Source: DAOPYE01 sp035352715 | GTDB lineage: Bacteria > Acidobacteriota > Holophagae > Holophagales > Holophagaceae | Direction: 5' to 3' | Length of the DNA: 33,203 nucleotides | Assembly: GCA_035352715.1 (NCBI GenBank) | Contig: DAOPYE010000022.1 | Location: forward strand, 1 to 33,203 | In this document: positions 8,256-16,113 of the stretch, in pieces | Layout of the letters: every line of letters begins with the position of its first letter | Numbering within the stretch: position 1 is the stretch's first letter | Position numbers and translations under genes: made by a program | Notes under the pieces: model-generated | Seen by the model: the letters and a program-made list of their open reading frames with translations, nothing else | Told to the model about the DNA's origin: nothing | The model's database searches: none

Positions 8256-9983
8256 TCAGGCGAAGTACAGGTTCAGGGCGAGTGCGCCCGCGGCGATGAT
8301 GACGGCGAGCCACATGGGGCGTTTCCACCAGGGCAGGTGTTCGTCCTGGGGCCTTTCCGTCAGGCTGTAGACCAGACCGCGCAGCTCGTCGTCGGTCTTG
8401 GTGCGGCGCGTCAGCGCGCTGATGGCGATGGTGAATACGAAGCAGGTGCTCCACGCGAAGATGGCCGTCCAGAAGTTCTGCGCCATCTCGCTGGGGTAGA
8501 CGTGCAGCACATGCCCCAGCCATCCCCCCTTGAACGCGCTCATGGCGGCGATCGGCACATCGGGGGCCGTCAGGCCGTGATGAACAGCGGCGGCGGTTGT
8601 GCCCAGCAGCAGGCCCGAGAAGGCGCCGTGTCCCGTGGTGCGCTTCCAGAACATGCCCAGCAGGAACGTGGCGAATAGCGGCGCATTCACGAAGGCGAAC
8701 ACGAGCTGCAGCAGATCCATGATGTTGTTGAAGTGCGCCGCGACGTAGGCCGCCGCAATGCTGACCAGCGTGCCGAACACCGTGGCCCAGCGGCCCATCC
8801 AGAGGTAGTGGCTATCGCTCTTGCCCGGCGCGACGTGCGTTTGGTAGATGTCGTACGTCCACACGGTGTTGAAGGCCGTCACGTTGCCCGCCATGCCGCT
8901 CATGAAGCTGGCCATCAGCGCCGTCAGGCCCAGGCCCAGGATGCCGGTGGGGAAGTAGTGCTGCAGCATCAAGGGGATCGTCGCGTCGTAGTCGTAGGTG
9001 CCATCGGGCCGGATCGGCAGCGCGAAGCTGCTCTGGCCCGCCTTGTAGGTGAGCGCAATGGCGATCATGCCGGGCAGCACCACCAGGAAGGGGAAGAACA
9101 TCTTGGGCACGGCCGCGATCAAGGGCACGCGGCGCGCGGCGGTCTGGCTCTCGGCCGCCATGGCGCGCTGCACCACCAGGAAGTCCGTGCACCAGTAGCC
9201 GAAGGCCAGCACGAAGCCCAGGCCCATGGCCATGCCGAACCATTCCACGCCCATGGGGTTGTGGCTCGGCGCGCCCAGCCCGCGCCAACTGCTGGACCAC
9301 GCGTTGGGGCCGAAACCGTGCGAGGCGCTGACCAGGCCCAGGCGCTGCATCAGGCCCGACCAGCCGCCGCAATCCTTCAGGCCCAGGAAGACCAGCGGCG
9401 CAAAGCCCATGACGATGAGGAAGAACTGCAGCACCTCGTTGTAGATGGCGCTGGTGAGCCCACCCAGGAAGATGTAGGCCAGCACGATGGTTGCGCTCGC
9501 CCAGATGCACGCGTGGAAGTTCCAGCCCAGCAGGGCGTTCATCAGCTTGGCCATGGCGTACATCGAGATGCCGCTGCTGAAGATCGTCATCACCGCAAAG
9601 CTGCCCGCGTTGAACGTGCGCGTCTTCTCGTCGAAGCGCAGCTTCAGGTATTCCGGCACGCTGCGCGCCTTCGAGCCGTAGTAGAACGGCATCATGAACA
9701 GGCCCACGAAGATCATCGCGGGGATGGCGCCGGTCCAGTAGAAGTGCGCGGTGATCATGCCGTACTTGGCGCCGCTGGCGGCCATGCCGATCACCTCCTG
9801 AGCGCCCAGGTTCGCGCTCAGGAACGCCAGGCCCGCGATCCACGAGGGAATCCCGTGGCCCGAGAGCAGGAAGTCAGAGCTTTTCTTCATGCTTCGCTTC
9901 AGCGCCACGCCGATGCCGATGACGAACGCGAAATAGACGGCGATGATCAGCAGGTCCGTGGGACCCAGACTGAGCTTGAGCAT
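8256..9983 (-). CDS. Sodium/solute symporter (SSS family), probable Na+/galactose cotransporter
   Basis: A 575-aa polytopic membrane protein of the SSS/SGLT family with about 13-14 hydrophobic helices. The segment LSANLGAQEVIGMAASG aligns by eye with the first unwound helix of Vibrio SGLT (AANISAEQFIGMSGSG), which lines the sugar site. RSVPEYLKLRFD and GGLTSAIYNEVLQFF are further SGLT-like signatures. I choose ATG 9983, because GAGGTG lies just ahead of it; a GTG at 9989 overlaps that ribosome site and would add two residues. It heads the galactose operon, which supports galactose as substrate. Import would be driven by the Na+ gradient across the inner membrane. Confidence 0.88.
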   Translation of the reverse strand: MLKLSLGPTDLLIIAVYFAFVIGIGVALKRSMKKSSDFLLSGHGIPSWIAGLAFLSANLGAQEVIGMAASGAKYGMITAHFYWTGAIPAMIFVGLFMMPFYYGSKARSVPEYLKLRFDEKTRTFNAGSFAVMTIFSSGISMYAMAKLMNALLGWNFHACIWASATIVLAYIFLGGLTSAIYNEVLQFFLIVMGFAPLVFLGLKDCGGWSGLMQRLGLVSASHGFGPNAWSSSWRGLGAPSHNPMGVEWFGMAMGLGFVLAFGYWCTDFLVVQRAMAAESQTAARRVPLIAAVPKMFFPFLVVLPGMIAIALTYKAGQSSFALPIRPDGTYDYDATIPLMLQHYFPTGILGLGLTALMASFMSGMAGNVTAFNTVWTYDIYQTHVAPGKSDSHYLWMGRWATVFGTLVSIAAAYVAAHFNNIMDLLQLVFAFVNAPLFATFLLGMFWKRTTGHGAFSGLLLGTTAAAVHHGLTAPDVPIAAMSAFKGGWLGHVLHVYPSEMAQNFWTAIFAWSTCFVFTIAISALTRRTKTDDELRGLVYSLTERPQDEHLPWWKRPMWLAVIIAAGALALNLYFA

Positions 9984-10066
9984 GTTCACCTCGCGGGGAG
10001 GGTGCGTGAAAAGGGAAATGCCGTGGCGAAGCCGCCCGGTGATGGCATCAGCGGTAGATGAGGATA

Positions 10067-10100
10067 AAACCTTGAATCCAGAGGTTGGCGATCAAGGTTT
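10067..10100. promoter_or_regulatory. 9-bp inverted repeat upstream of the galactose operon
   Basis: The arms AAACCTTGA (10067-10075) and TCAAGGTTT (10092-10100) are perfect complements separated by 16 bases. The centre lies about 100 bases upstream of the symporter ATG. On the minus strand the second arm runs into TTTTAT. It can therefore be read either as an operator for a dimeric repressor of the gal operon or as a weak terminator after the preceding HMGL-like gene. The sequence alone does not decide. Confidence 0.45.
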
Positions 10101-10160
10101 GTAGAGTTCGGGTCGGATGGGGTGCCATCGCCGAAACGACGGCCCCGCGCGCGGATGGCC

Positions 10161-11366
10161 TCAGATCACCGACGTGATCTCGGCTTCGGTCAGCAGGCGA
10201 TGGCTTTTCTTCGCCAGGGTCAGGATGCGGTCGATGCGCTCCTGGGTGGGATCGTACCCGTTGAGTTCCAGCCAGTAGGCGACGTTGCTGTGCCCGGCCA
10301 CCGGGCCGATCTCGATCTCCTGGCGGCGGCCCACCCAGGCGGCGGGAACGCCCGAATACACGGCGTCCGCGGTGGCCACGTCGCCGTGGCGCAGGGCCTT
10401 TACGATGGCCGCGGCGTGAACGCCGGTGCCGGTGCGGAAGGCATCGCGGCCCAGCACCGGGTAGTTGCTGGGGATCCTGAAGCCGCAGAGGGCGGCCACG
10501 CGTTCCGCCAGGGCGGGCATATCCACCAGGTTGCCCTTCCACACGCCCATGAGCGACAGGTTCATCATGAGCTGATCCAGGGCCACATTCCCGCAGCGCT
10601 CGCCGATGCCCAGGATCGAGCCGTGGAGGCAGTCCGCGCCCTCCTCGAAGGCGGCGATGGCGTTGGCGACGCCCAGGCCGCGATCGTTGTGCCCGTGCCA
10701 GTCCAGGCGGATATCCCGCCCCTGCAAGATCTCCGTGCGCACGAAGCGCACCAGGCTGCGCACGCCGTCCGGCGTGGCGTGTCCGCAGGTGTCCGATAGG
10801 CAGATGGCGCGCGCGCCTTCGTCCAGGGCCGCGCCATAGATGGCTTTCAGGTGATCGGGCTGCGCGCGGGTCGTGTCCTCGGTCACCATCATCACGGGCA
10901 CGTTGTGGCGGCGGCAGAAGGCGATGGCATTGCGAGCCAGGCCCACCAGATGATCCAGATCCCAGCCTTCGACGCTCATGCGGATGGGGCTGGAGCCCAG
11001 GAAGGCCCCGGCCTCCAGGGGGATGCCGACCTTCTGCTGGATCTCCGCGATCTGCACCAGGTCCGCTTCGTGCGTGCGCACGGCGGCGTTGGGCTGGATG
11101 GGCAGGCGATGATCGCGGATCTCCACCAGCAGGGCCTTGACGGCGGCGACGGACTGGCTGCCCGCGCCGGGCATGCCCAGATCCACCGCGTCGATGCCCA
11201 GGGCCGCGAGGCGATGCAGCAGGTCGCGCTTGGCCGCAACGTCGGGGTCCCGCACGGAAGGGCTTTGCAGGCCATCGCGCAGCGTCTCGTCGTCCAGCAT
11301 CGGCCTTCGGGGCGCGGCGCCGGGGCGGCTTGGATTCCAGTCGTGGATCAGCTCGGCCAGGGTCAT
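10161..11366 (-). CDS. HMGL-like / 2-isopropylmalate or homocitrate synthase family enzyme, short form
   Basis: A 401-aa protein with the DRE-TIM metallolyase barrel. DDETLRDGLQ (25-34) carries the metal and catalytic residues of the DxTLRDG motif. LDWHGHNDRG holds the His224-x-His226 metal ligands, and GIGERCGN (253-260) matches the family GxGERxGN loop. Members condense acetyl-CoA with a 2-oxoacid, or cleave such products. It is shorter than LeuA and lacks the C-terminal leucine-binding regulatory domain, so it resembles homocitrate, citramalate or Re-citrate synthase-type enzymes. Which one cannot be told by eye. The N-terminus is Pro/Arg-rich. The ATG overlaps the ppx stop as ATGA, so the two are translationally coupled. 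No leuBCD genes are nearby. Confidence 0.8.
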   Translation of the reverse strand: MTLAELIHDWNPSRPGAAPRRPMLDDETLRDGLQSPSVRDPDVAAKRDLLHRLAALGIDAVDLGMPGAGSQSVAAVKALLVEIRDHRLPIQPNAAVRTHEADLVQIAEIQQKVGIPLEAGAFLGSSPIRMSVEGWDLDHLVGLARNAIAFCRRHNVPVMMVTEDTTRAQPDHLKAIYGAALDEGARAICLSDTCGHATPDGVRSLVRFVRTEILQGRDIRLDWHGHNDRGLGVANAIAAFEEGADCLHGSILGIGERCGNVALDQLMMNLSLMGVWKGNLVDMPALAERVAALCGFRIPSNYPVLGRDAFRTGTGVHAAAIVKALRHGDVATADAVYSGVPAAWVGRRQEIEIGPVAGHSNVAYWLELNGYDPTQERIDRILTLAKKSHRLLTEAEITSVI

Positions 11367-12904
11367 GGTTCGAGTCTATCGGGTTCGCCCTTCGAAACGA
11401 CCACGCGAACGGGGCGATCCAGCAGCCGATAAAGCAGCCGCCCTTTGTCCTGAAGGCTTTCCAGTTCCGGGCGCAGATCGCCGACGCCGTGGATCACCAA
11501 AGGGATCTCCTCCTGGCTGCAATCGAGGCGCGCGCTGTGTACCGCTCGCCTTCGACTGCGGTCCAGGGCGTCCGCCACGCGCAGGATGGCGGCCAGCTTT
11601 TCCACTCTCTGGCGGTGCCAGGGCGCCAACAGGGCGAAGGCGTCGTGCTTCTCGGCGTTCGGCGATTTTCCGCGGTGGAAGCGGGCCACCTGGGCGATGA
11701 GTTCGATCTCCTTGCGCCAGAAGCCCGGCAACTGCGCGTTCTGCACGAGGTAGGCGCTGTGCTTGTGGTGATCCTTCTCGGCGATGGAAAGGCCGATATC
11801 GTGCAGCCGCGCGGCGTATCCCAGCAGCTCGCGGTCCGGGTCGCCCAGTTCCATGGTCGAGCGCAGATCCAGGAACAGGCGATCGGCCAGTTCCCGCACA
11901 TGGGCGCTGTGCCCGGAATCCGGATCCAGCTTGGCGGCCAGGGCCTCCACGCTGGCCTGTCGGCGCTCGGGTAGGCCCGGCAGGGCGATGCCGCCGTGCA
12001 TGAGGGCTTCCCAGATCATGCCTTCGCGCATCCCCACCGGCAGCGTCCGCACCTGGCTGGCCCCCAGCCACTTGATCAGCTCCGCCGCCCAGCTCGCGCC
12101 CACGTGCAGCACTTCCGCGCGCTTGGGATCGACGCCCAGGCCCTCGACGCGGCCCTGGGTCGAGGTGTGCCACAGCTTGCGCTTGAAGCGCAGGAGCTGA
12201 TCCAGGCTGAAGGCCGGGTCGTCTCCGCTGTTGATCGAAGGATTCGAGCCCTTGGCGAGATCCATCAGCGTGCCCGAGGTGCCCAGGATGATCCGGGCGT
12301 CGGGCAGATGCTTGGGAAGCTGCTTGCGGGCGTGCTTCAGGGTCTTGCGGATGAACTTGTGCAGGCGCTCCAGATCCTGTGCCGTGGGCGGGTTGGCGGT
12401 GGATACGGCGTCCGCGAGGCGCTGGAGGCCCCAGGGCAGGGACACGCTCGCCGACGCGTGCTCGCCCTGGATCCAGGTGAGTTCGGTGCTGCCGCCCCCG
12501 ATGTCCATCAGGACCACGGGCTCCTGGGGAAAGGGGATGGCATGGGTGACCGCCAGGAAGATGAGCCGGGCTTCTTCTTCGCCCGAGATGACGCGAATGG
12601 GGATGCCCAGGGCGGCGGCTTCCTGGATGAAGCTCTCCGCGTTCGCGGCCTCGCGCAGGGCCGCCGTGCCGCACGCCATCACCGTTTCGCACGCGAAGCT
12701 GCGGATCACCGCCGCCATCAATGCGAGCGCTTCGAGCCCGGCCTGGAACGCCTCGGGCGCGATGACGCCGCTCCTGGCGATGCCCTTGGCCAGGCGGACC
12801 ATGGTCTTTTCCCGGGCCAGCACCCGCTGGTTGCCCAGGGCGTCCGCCTCCACCACCACCAGGTGGATCGAATTGCTGCCCACGTCGATCGCCGCGATAC
12901 GCAT
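11363..12904 (-). CDS. ppx: Ppx/GppA exopolyphosphatase / guanosine pentaphosphate phosphatase
   Basis: A 513-aa protein of the ASKHA superfamily. The N-terminus AAIDVGSNSIHLVV is the first phosphate loop; MACGTAALREA, ISGEEEARL (catalytic Glu region) and LMDIGGGSTEL follow in the usual order. The C-terminal third (about 310-500) is an HD-type helical domain with ARLHDIGLSI. Such enzymes trim inorganic polyphosphate from the ends or convert pppGpp to ppGpp, linking to stringent response and phosphate storage. Length equals the long two-domain Ppx/GppA form. No ribosome site is obvious ahead of ATG 12904. It is coupled to the HMGL-like gene downstream and diverges from the hydrogenase-like sensor. 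The choice between Ppx and GppA activity is open. Confidence 0.9.
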   Translation of the reverse strand: MRIAAIDVGSNSIHLVVVEADALGNQRVLAREKTMVRLAKGIARSGVIAPEAFQAGLEALALMAAVIRSFACETVMACGTAALREAANAESFIQEAAALGIPIRVISGEEEARLIFLAVTHAIPFPQEPVVLMDIGGGSTELTWIQGEHASASVSLPWGLQRLADAVSTANPPTAQDLERLHKFIRKTLKHARKQLPKHLPDARIILGTSGTLMDLAKGSNPSINSGDDPAFSLDQLLRFKRKLWHTSTQGRVEGLGVDPKRAEVLHVGASWAAELIKWLGASQVRTLPVGMREGMIWEALMHGGIALPGLPERRQASVEALAAKLDPDSGHSAHVRELADRLFLDLRSTMELGDPDRELLGYAARLHDIGLSIAEKDHHKHSAYLVQNAQLPGFWRKEIELIAQVARFHRGKSPNAEKHDAFALLAPWHRQRVEKLAAILRVADALDRSRRRAVHSARLDCSQEEIPLVIHGVGDLRPELESLQDKGRLLYRLLDRPVRVVVSKGEPDRLEP

Positions 12905-13051
12905 GGATGCATGGTACTGCAGCGAGGGGCTGCCCTCCGGGGCCTTCGGGGCAGGAATATTTGCGCTGCATCTTCATGCGATCGACTTGATATCTTGTCT
13001 GAATCTAACGAATCCCTTGTATGAGCCCGATGGGAAAAGAGTGGGGGTGGT

Positions 13052-14956
13052 ATGCGTTCAGACAGTCTTTCGCTTGCGCCGGTATTGGAACTTGTGCCGG
13101 AAAAGTGCGTCAATTGCCACGCCTGCATCGCCGCTTGTCCGGTGAAGCACTGCAACGATGGATCGGGCAACCACGTGGCCGTGAACCACGATCTGTGCGT
13201 GGGATGCGGACAGTGCATCAAGGCCTGCGGCCACGGCGCGCGGCGGCCCCTGGATGACGCGGAGCGGTTTTTCGCCGATTGCGCGTCCCATGTGCCCATG
13301 ATCGCCATCGTGGCGCCCGCGGTGGCCGCCGTGTTTCCCGAGCGATGGCTGAACCTGAACGGCTGGCTGAAGTCCATGGGCGTGGCTGCGGTCTTCGATG
13401 TGAGCTTTGGGGCCGAATTGACCGTGAAGTCCTACCTGGAGCACATCGAACACCAAAGCCCGAGGGCCGTGATCGCGCAGCCGTGCCCCGCGCTGGTGAC
13501 CTTCATCGAGACCTATCATCCCGAGCTGATCCCCCATCTCGCGCCCTGCGATAGCCCGATGCTGCACACCGCTCGCATGGTGCGGCGCTTCTATTCCCAG
13601 TACCGCAATCACCGCATCGTCGTGTGCAGTCCCTGCATGGCCAAGCGCAGGGAGTTCGATGAGACGGGTATCGGGGACTACAACCTGACCTTCACATCCA
13701 TCCGTGATCATCTGGAAGCGCAGAAGCGCAGCCTGAGCACCTTCCCGTCGGTGGAATACGATAATCCGCCCGCCGAGCGCGCCGTGCTGTTCTCCACGCC
13801 TGGCGGATTGCTGGAGACCGCCCGGCGATGGAATCCCGATGTGCACTCCGTGGCGCGCAAGATCGAAGGTCCCCATTCGATCTACCCCTACCTGGCGAAT
13901 CTGCCCGAGTCCATCCGTGCCGGGGAGAATCCGCTGCTGATCGATTGCCTGAACTGCGAGCTGGGATGCAATGGCGGGCCTGGCACGCCGAACGTCCACG
14001 CCTCGCAGGATCGTGTGGAATCCGCCGTGGCGCGCCGCGCGAAGCTGATGCAGAAGCACCACGCGGGCGATGGTGGCAAGGACGTGGCCACCATCCAGCA
14101 GGAAATCGGCCATTTGCTGGACGCTTACTGGGAACCGGGGCTCTACCGCAGGACGTACGTGGATCGGCGGCGCAATAACAACATCGTGCGGCCCATGGAC
14201 GGCGAGATGGCGGCCATCTACCGGCGCATGGAGAAGCGCGTGCCGGAGGACGAGCTGAACTGCGGCGGCTGCGGATACGGCACCTGCTCCGAGATGGCCG
14301 TGGCCATCCACAACGGCCTGAACCGCGCCGAGAACTGCCATCTGTTCCGACAACGGCGTATGGAAGCCGCGGCGTCCGACGCCGAGCGGATGCTGGACCT
14401 GGCGGATCTGGACGCGGATCTGGCCAGCATGAATGCGGCCATGGAGGAGATCCAGCGCGAAACGAGCGAAGCGCTGGCCATGGCCGAGAAGGCCGTGAAA
14501 TCCATGGATCTGGCTTCCGTCTCGGCCGTGGAGCTGGGGCGCACAGGCCAGAACATCGGCCAGTTCACCGGCACCATCCGCGACATTGCGCAGCAGACGC
14601 GCCTGCTCGCGCTCAATGCGCGCATCGAGGCGGCCCACGCGGGCGGGGCCGGAGCGCGGTTCTCCGTGGTCGCTTCCGAAATCAAGGCCCTGGCCAACGC
14701 CTCGGGCAGCGCCGCCAGCGACATCGTCCAGCAGGTCCAGGCGGTGCGGAACAGCAGCGGCGATCTGACGGAGATCCTGAAAGGACTGCACACCCTGACC
14801 GAGACCATCCGCGATACGCAGGTGGCCGTGGCGGCCTCCGTGGCGCGCCAGAACGAACGCTCCCGCAGCACCTCCGAGCGCATCCTGGGCATGGCGAAAG
14901 GCGTCGCGGGCCAGGTCCGCAGTCTGGTGGACCGCCAGCATGGCAAGGCGAACTAA
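13052..14956 (+). CDS. [FeFe]-hydrogenase-like sensor fused to an MCP signalling domain (HydS-type)
   Basis: A 634-aa soluble fusion with no transmembrane helix. Residues 17-60 form a 2x[4Fe-4S] ferredoxin (Cys19/22/25/29 and Cys49/52/55/59). Residues 80-320 are an Fe-hydrogenase large-subunit domain: AQPCPAL (Cys145), SPCMAKRREF (Cys195) and NCELGCNGG (Cys302, Cys306) keep the four H-cluster cubane ligands. The Cys that relays protons in true hydrogenases (first Cys of TSCCP) is Pro here. Residues 404-429 form an extra [4Fe-4S] module (CxxC-x4-C-x16-C). Residues 440-634 are a coiled coil with an MCP-like hairpin tip, IAQQTRLLALNARIEAAHAG. The family is thought to sense H2 or redox state and signal to CheA/CheW. 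No hydEFG or che genes lie in the window. A GGGGGTGG ribosome site precedes the ATG. Confidence 0.9.
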   Translation: MRSDSLSLAPVLELVPEKCVNCHACIAACPVKHCNDGSGNHVAVNHDLCVGCGQCIKACGHGARRPLDDAERFFADCASHVPMIAIVAPAVAAVFPERWLNLNGWLKSMGVAAVFDVSFGAELTVKSYLEHIEHQSPRAVIAQPCPALVTFIETYHPELIPHLAPCDSPMLHTARMVRRFYSQYRNHRIVVCSPCMAKRREFDETGIGDYNLTFTSIRDHLEAQKRSLSTFPSVEYDNPPAERAVLFSTPGGLLETARRWNPDVHSVARKIEGPHSIYPYLANLPESIRAGENPLLIDCLNCELGCNGGPGTPNVHASQDRVESAVARRAKLMQKHHAGDGGKDVATIQQEIGHLLDAYWEPGLYRRTYVDRRRNNNIVRPMDGEMAAIYRRMEKRVPEDELNCGGCGYGTCSEMAVAIHNGLNRAENCHLFRQRRMEAAASDAERMLDLADLDADLASMNAAMEEIQRETSEALAMAEKAVKSMDLASVSAVELGRTGQNIGQFTGTIRDIAQQTRLLALNARIEAAHAGGAGARFSVVASEIKALANASGSAASDIVQQVQAVRNSSGDLTEILKGLHTLTETIRDTQVAVAASVARQNERSRSTSERILGMAKGVAGQVRSLVDRQHGKAN

Positions 14957-15030
14957 AACAGGTGAGGCATCTCCTGCATCTGAAGGGATGAGCGGCGGAA
15001 TGATTCCCTGCTCATTCCAGAGGTGCGCCC

Positions 15031-16053
15031 ATGGCTGTCGTGGACTATGCCCGATACACCCAGATGCTCGATCGCGCGAAGGCCGGTCGCTTTGCCTATC
15101 CCGCCTTCAATGTGACCTCGTCCGAGACCGCCAATGCCGTGCTCTACGGCCTGAAGCAAGCCGGATCGGATGGCATCATCCAGATCAGCACCGGCGGCGC
15201 CGAGTTTGCGTCGGGGCAGGGCGTCAAGCACATGGCCAAGGGCGCCATCGCGCTGGCGGAATTCGTCCACCGCATCGCCGCGGAATACGACATCAACGTG
15301 GCGCTGCACACGGATCACTGCCATCCGAAATACGTGGAGCCCTTCCTGGTCCCGCTCATCGAGGAAACCGAGCGGCGACGGGCGGCGGGCCTGCCGAATC
15401 TGTTCAATTCGCACATGTTCGATGGCAGCGAGCTGCCCACGGCGGAGAACCTGAAGCGCTCGGCCGAGCTCTTGAAACGCTGCGCCGCCAGCGAGTTGAT
15501 CCTGGAGATCGAAACCGGCGTGGTGGGCGGCGAGGAGGATGGCCATGACACCAGCGGCGTGGCCAAGGACAAGCTCTACACCACTCCCGAGGACATGGTG
15601 CAGGCGCACACGCTGCTGGCGCCCATTGGCCGCTACATGCTGGCGGCGACCTTCGGCAATGTTCACGGCGTCTACAAGCCGGGCAACGTGAAGCTGAAAC
15701 CCATCATCCTGAAGCACGGCCAGGACGCCATCGCCGCGGCCTTTGGCGGCGAGACGGACTTCCTGGTCTTCCACGGCGGATCGGGCAGCACGCTGGAGGA
15801 GATCCGGGAGACGCTGGACTACGGCGTGGTGAAGATGAATATCGACACGGACACTCAGTACGCCTTCACGCGGCCCATCGCCGATCACATGCTGAAGAAC
15901 TACGACGGCGTGCTGAAAATCGACGGCGAGGTCGGCAACAAGAAGGCCTACGATCCACGTGCCTACCTGAAGAAGGGCGAGACCGGCATGGCCGAGCGCG
16001 TGATCCAGGCCTGTAAGGATCTGCGCAGCGAAGGCACCACGATGGGGCGCTGA
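15031..16053 (+). CDS. fbaA: Class II fructose-bisphosphate aldolase
   Basis: A 340-aa Zn-dependent aldolase of class IIA (E. coli/yeast-like) length. HTDHCHPK (93-100) contains the catalytic Asp95 and zinc ligand His96. GNVHGVYKPGN provides another zinc-ligand His and phosphate contacts. FHGGSGS is the phosphate-binding glycine loop, and KMNIDTDTQYAFT is the typical late signature. It cleaves fructose-1,6-bisphosphate to glyceraldehyde-3-phosphate and dihydroxyacetone phosphate in glycolysis, and runs in reverse in gluconeogenesis. AGAGGTG precedes the ATG. It stands 74 bases after the hydrogenase-like sensor on the same strand, so read-through is possible, and it is closed by a strong hairpin. 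Confidence 0.95.
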   Translation: MAVVDYARYTQMLDRAKAGRFAYPAFNVTSSETANAVLYGLKQAGSDGIIQISTGGAEFASGQGVKHMAKGAIALAEFVHRIAAEYDINVALHTDHCHPKYVEPFLVPLIEETERRRAAGLPNLFNSHMFDGSELPTAENLKRSAELLKRCAASELILEIETGVVGGEEDGHDTSGVAKDKLYTTPEDMVQAHTLLAPIGRYMLAATFGNVHGVYKPGNVKLKPIILKHGQDAIAAAFGGETDFLVFHGGSGSTLEEIRETLDYGVVKMNIDTDTQYAFTRPIADHMLKNYDGVLKIDGEVGNKKAYDPRAYLKKGETGMAERVIQACKDLRSEGTTMGR

Positions 16054-16064
16054 GCGAATCGCAT

Positions 16065-16094
16065 CAACCCGTCCTCCGCGGGGAGGGCGGGTTG
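16065..16094. terminator. GC-rich hairpin between convergent fbaA and proC
   Basis: A 13-pair stem joins 16065-16077 to 16082-16094, with one T-G wobble and a 4-base loop at 16078-16081. It begins 12 bases past the aldolase stop and ends 20 bases before the end of proC. No T-run follows on either strand, so its role as a terminator is inferred from position between two convergent genes. Confidence 0.6.
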
Positions 16095-16113
16095 AGGTTC
16101 CAGGGGCTGCTGC

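Noticed and set aside
8733..10061. Plus-strand open frame of 442 codons over the symporter gene
   Set aside because: Its composition is Arg/His/Gln-rich with no helices or motifs; the minus strand encodes a clear SSS transporter.
11363..12904. Reading the Ppx/GppA gene as an inactive member
   Set aside because: The phosphate loops (DVGSNS and DIGGGSTE) and the acidic region are intact, so loss of function is not supported.
12987..13025. Possible promoter (TTGATA or TTGTCT with TATGAG) ahead of the hydrogenase-like sensor
   Set aside because: Spacings of 19 or 27 bases do not fit a sigma70 promoter, and no sigma54-type GG/GC pair is present.
13058..14941. Antisense open frame of 627 codons covering nearly the whole hydrogenase-like sensor gene
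   Set aside because: It has no recognisable domain, is rich in His, Gln, Arg and Val as expected for a shadow of a high-GC gene, and the plus strand carries clear Cys motifs and an MCP domain.
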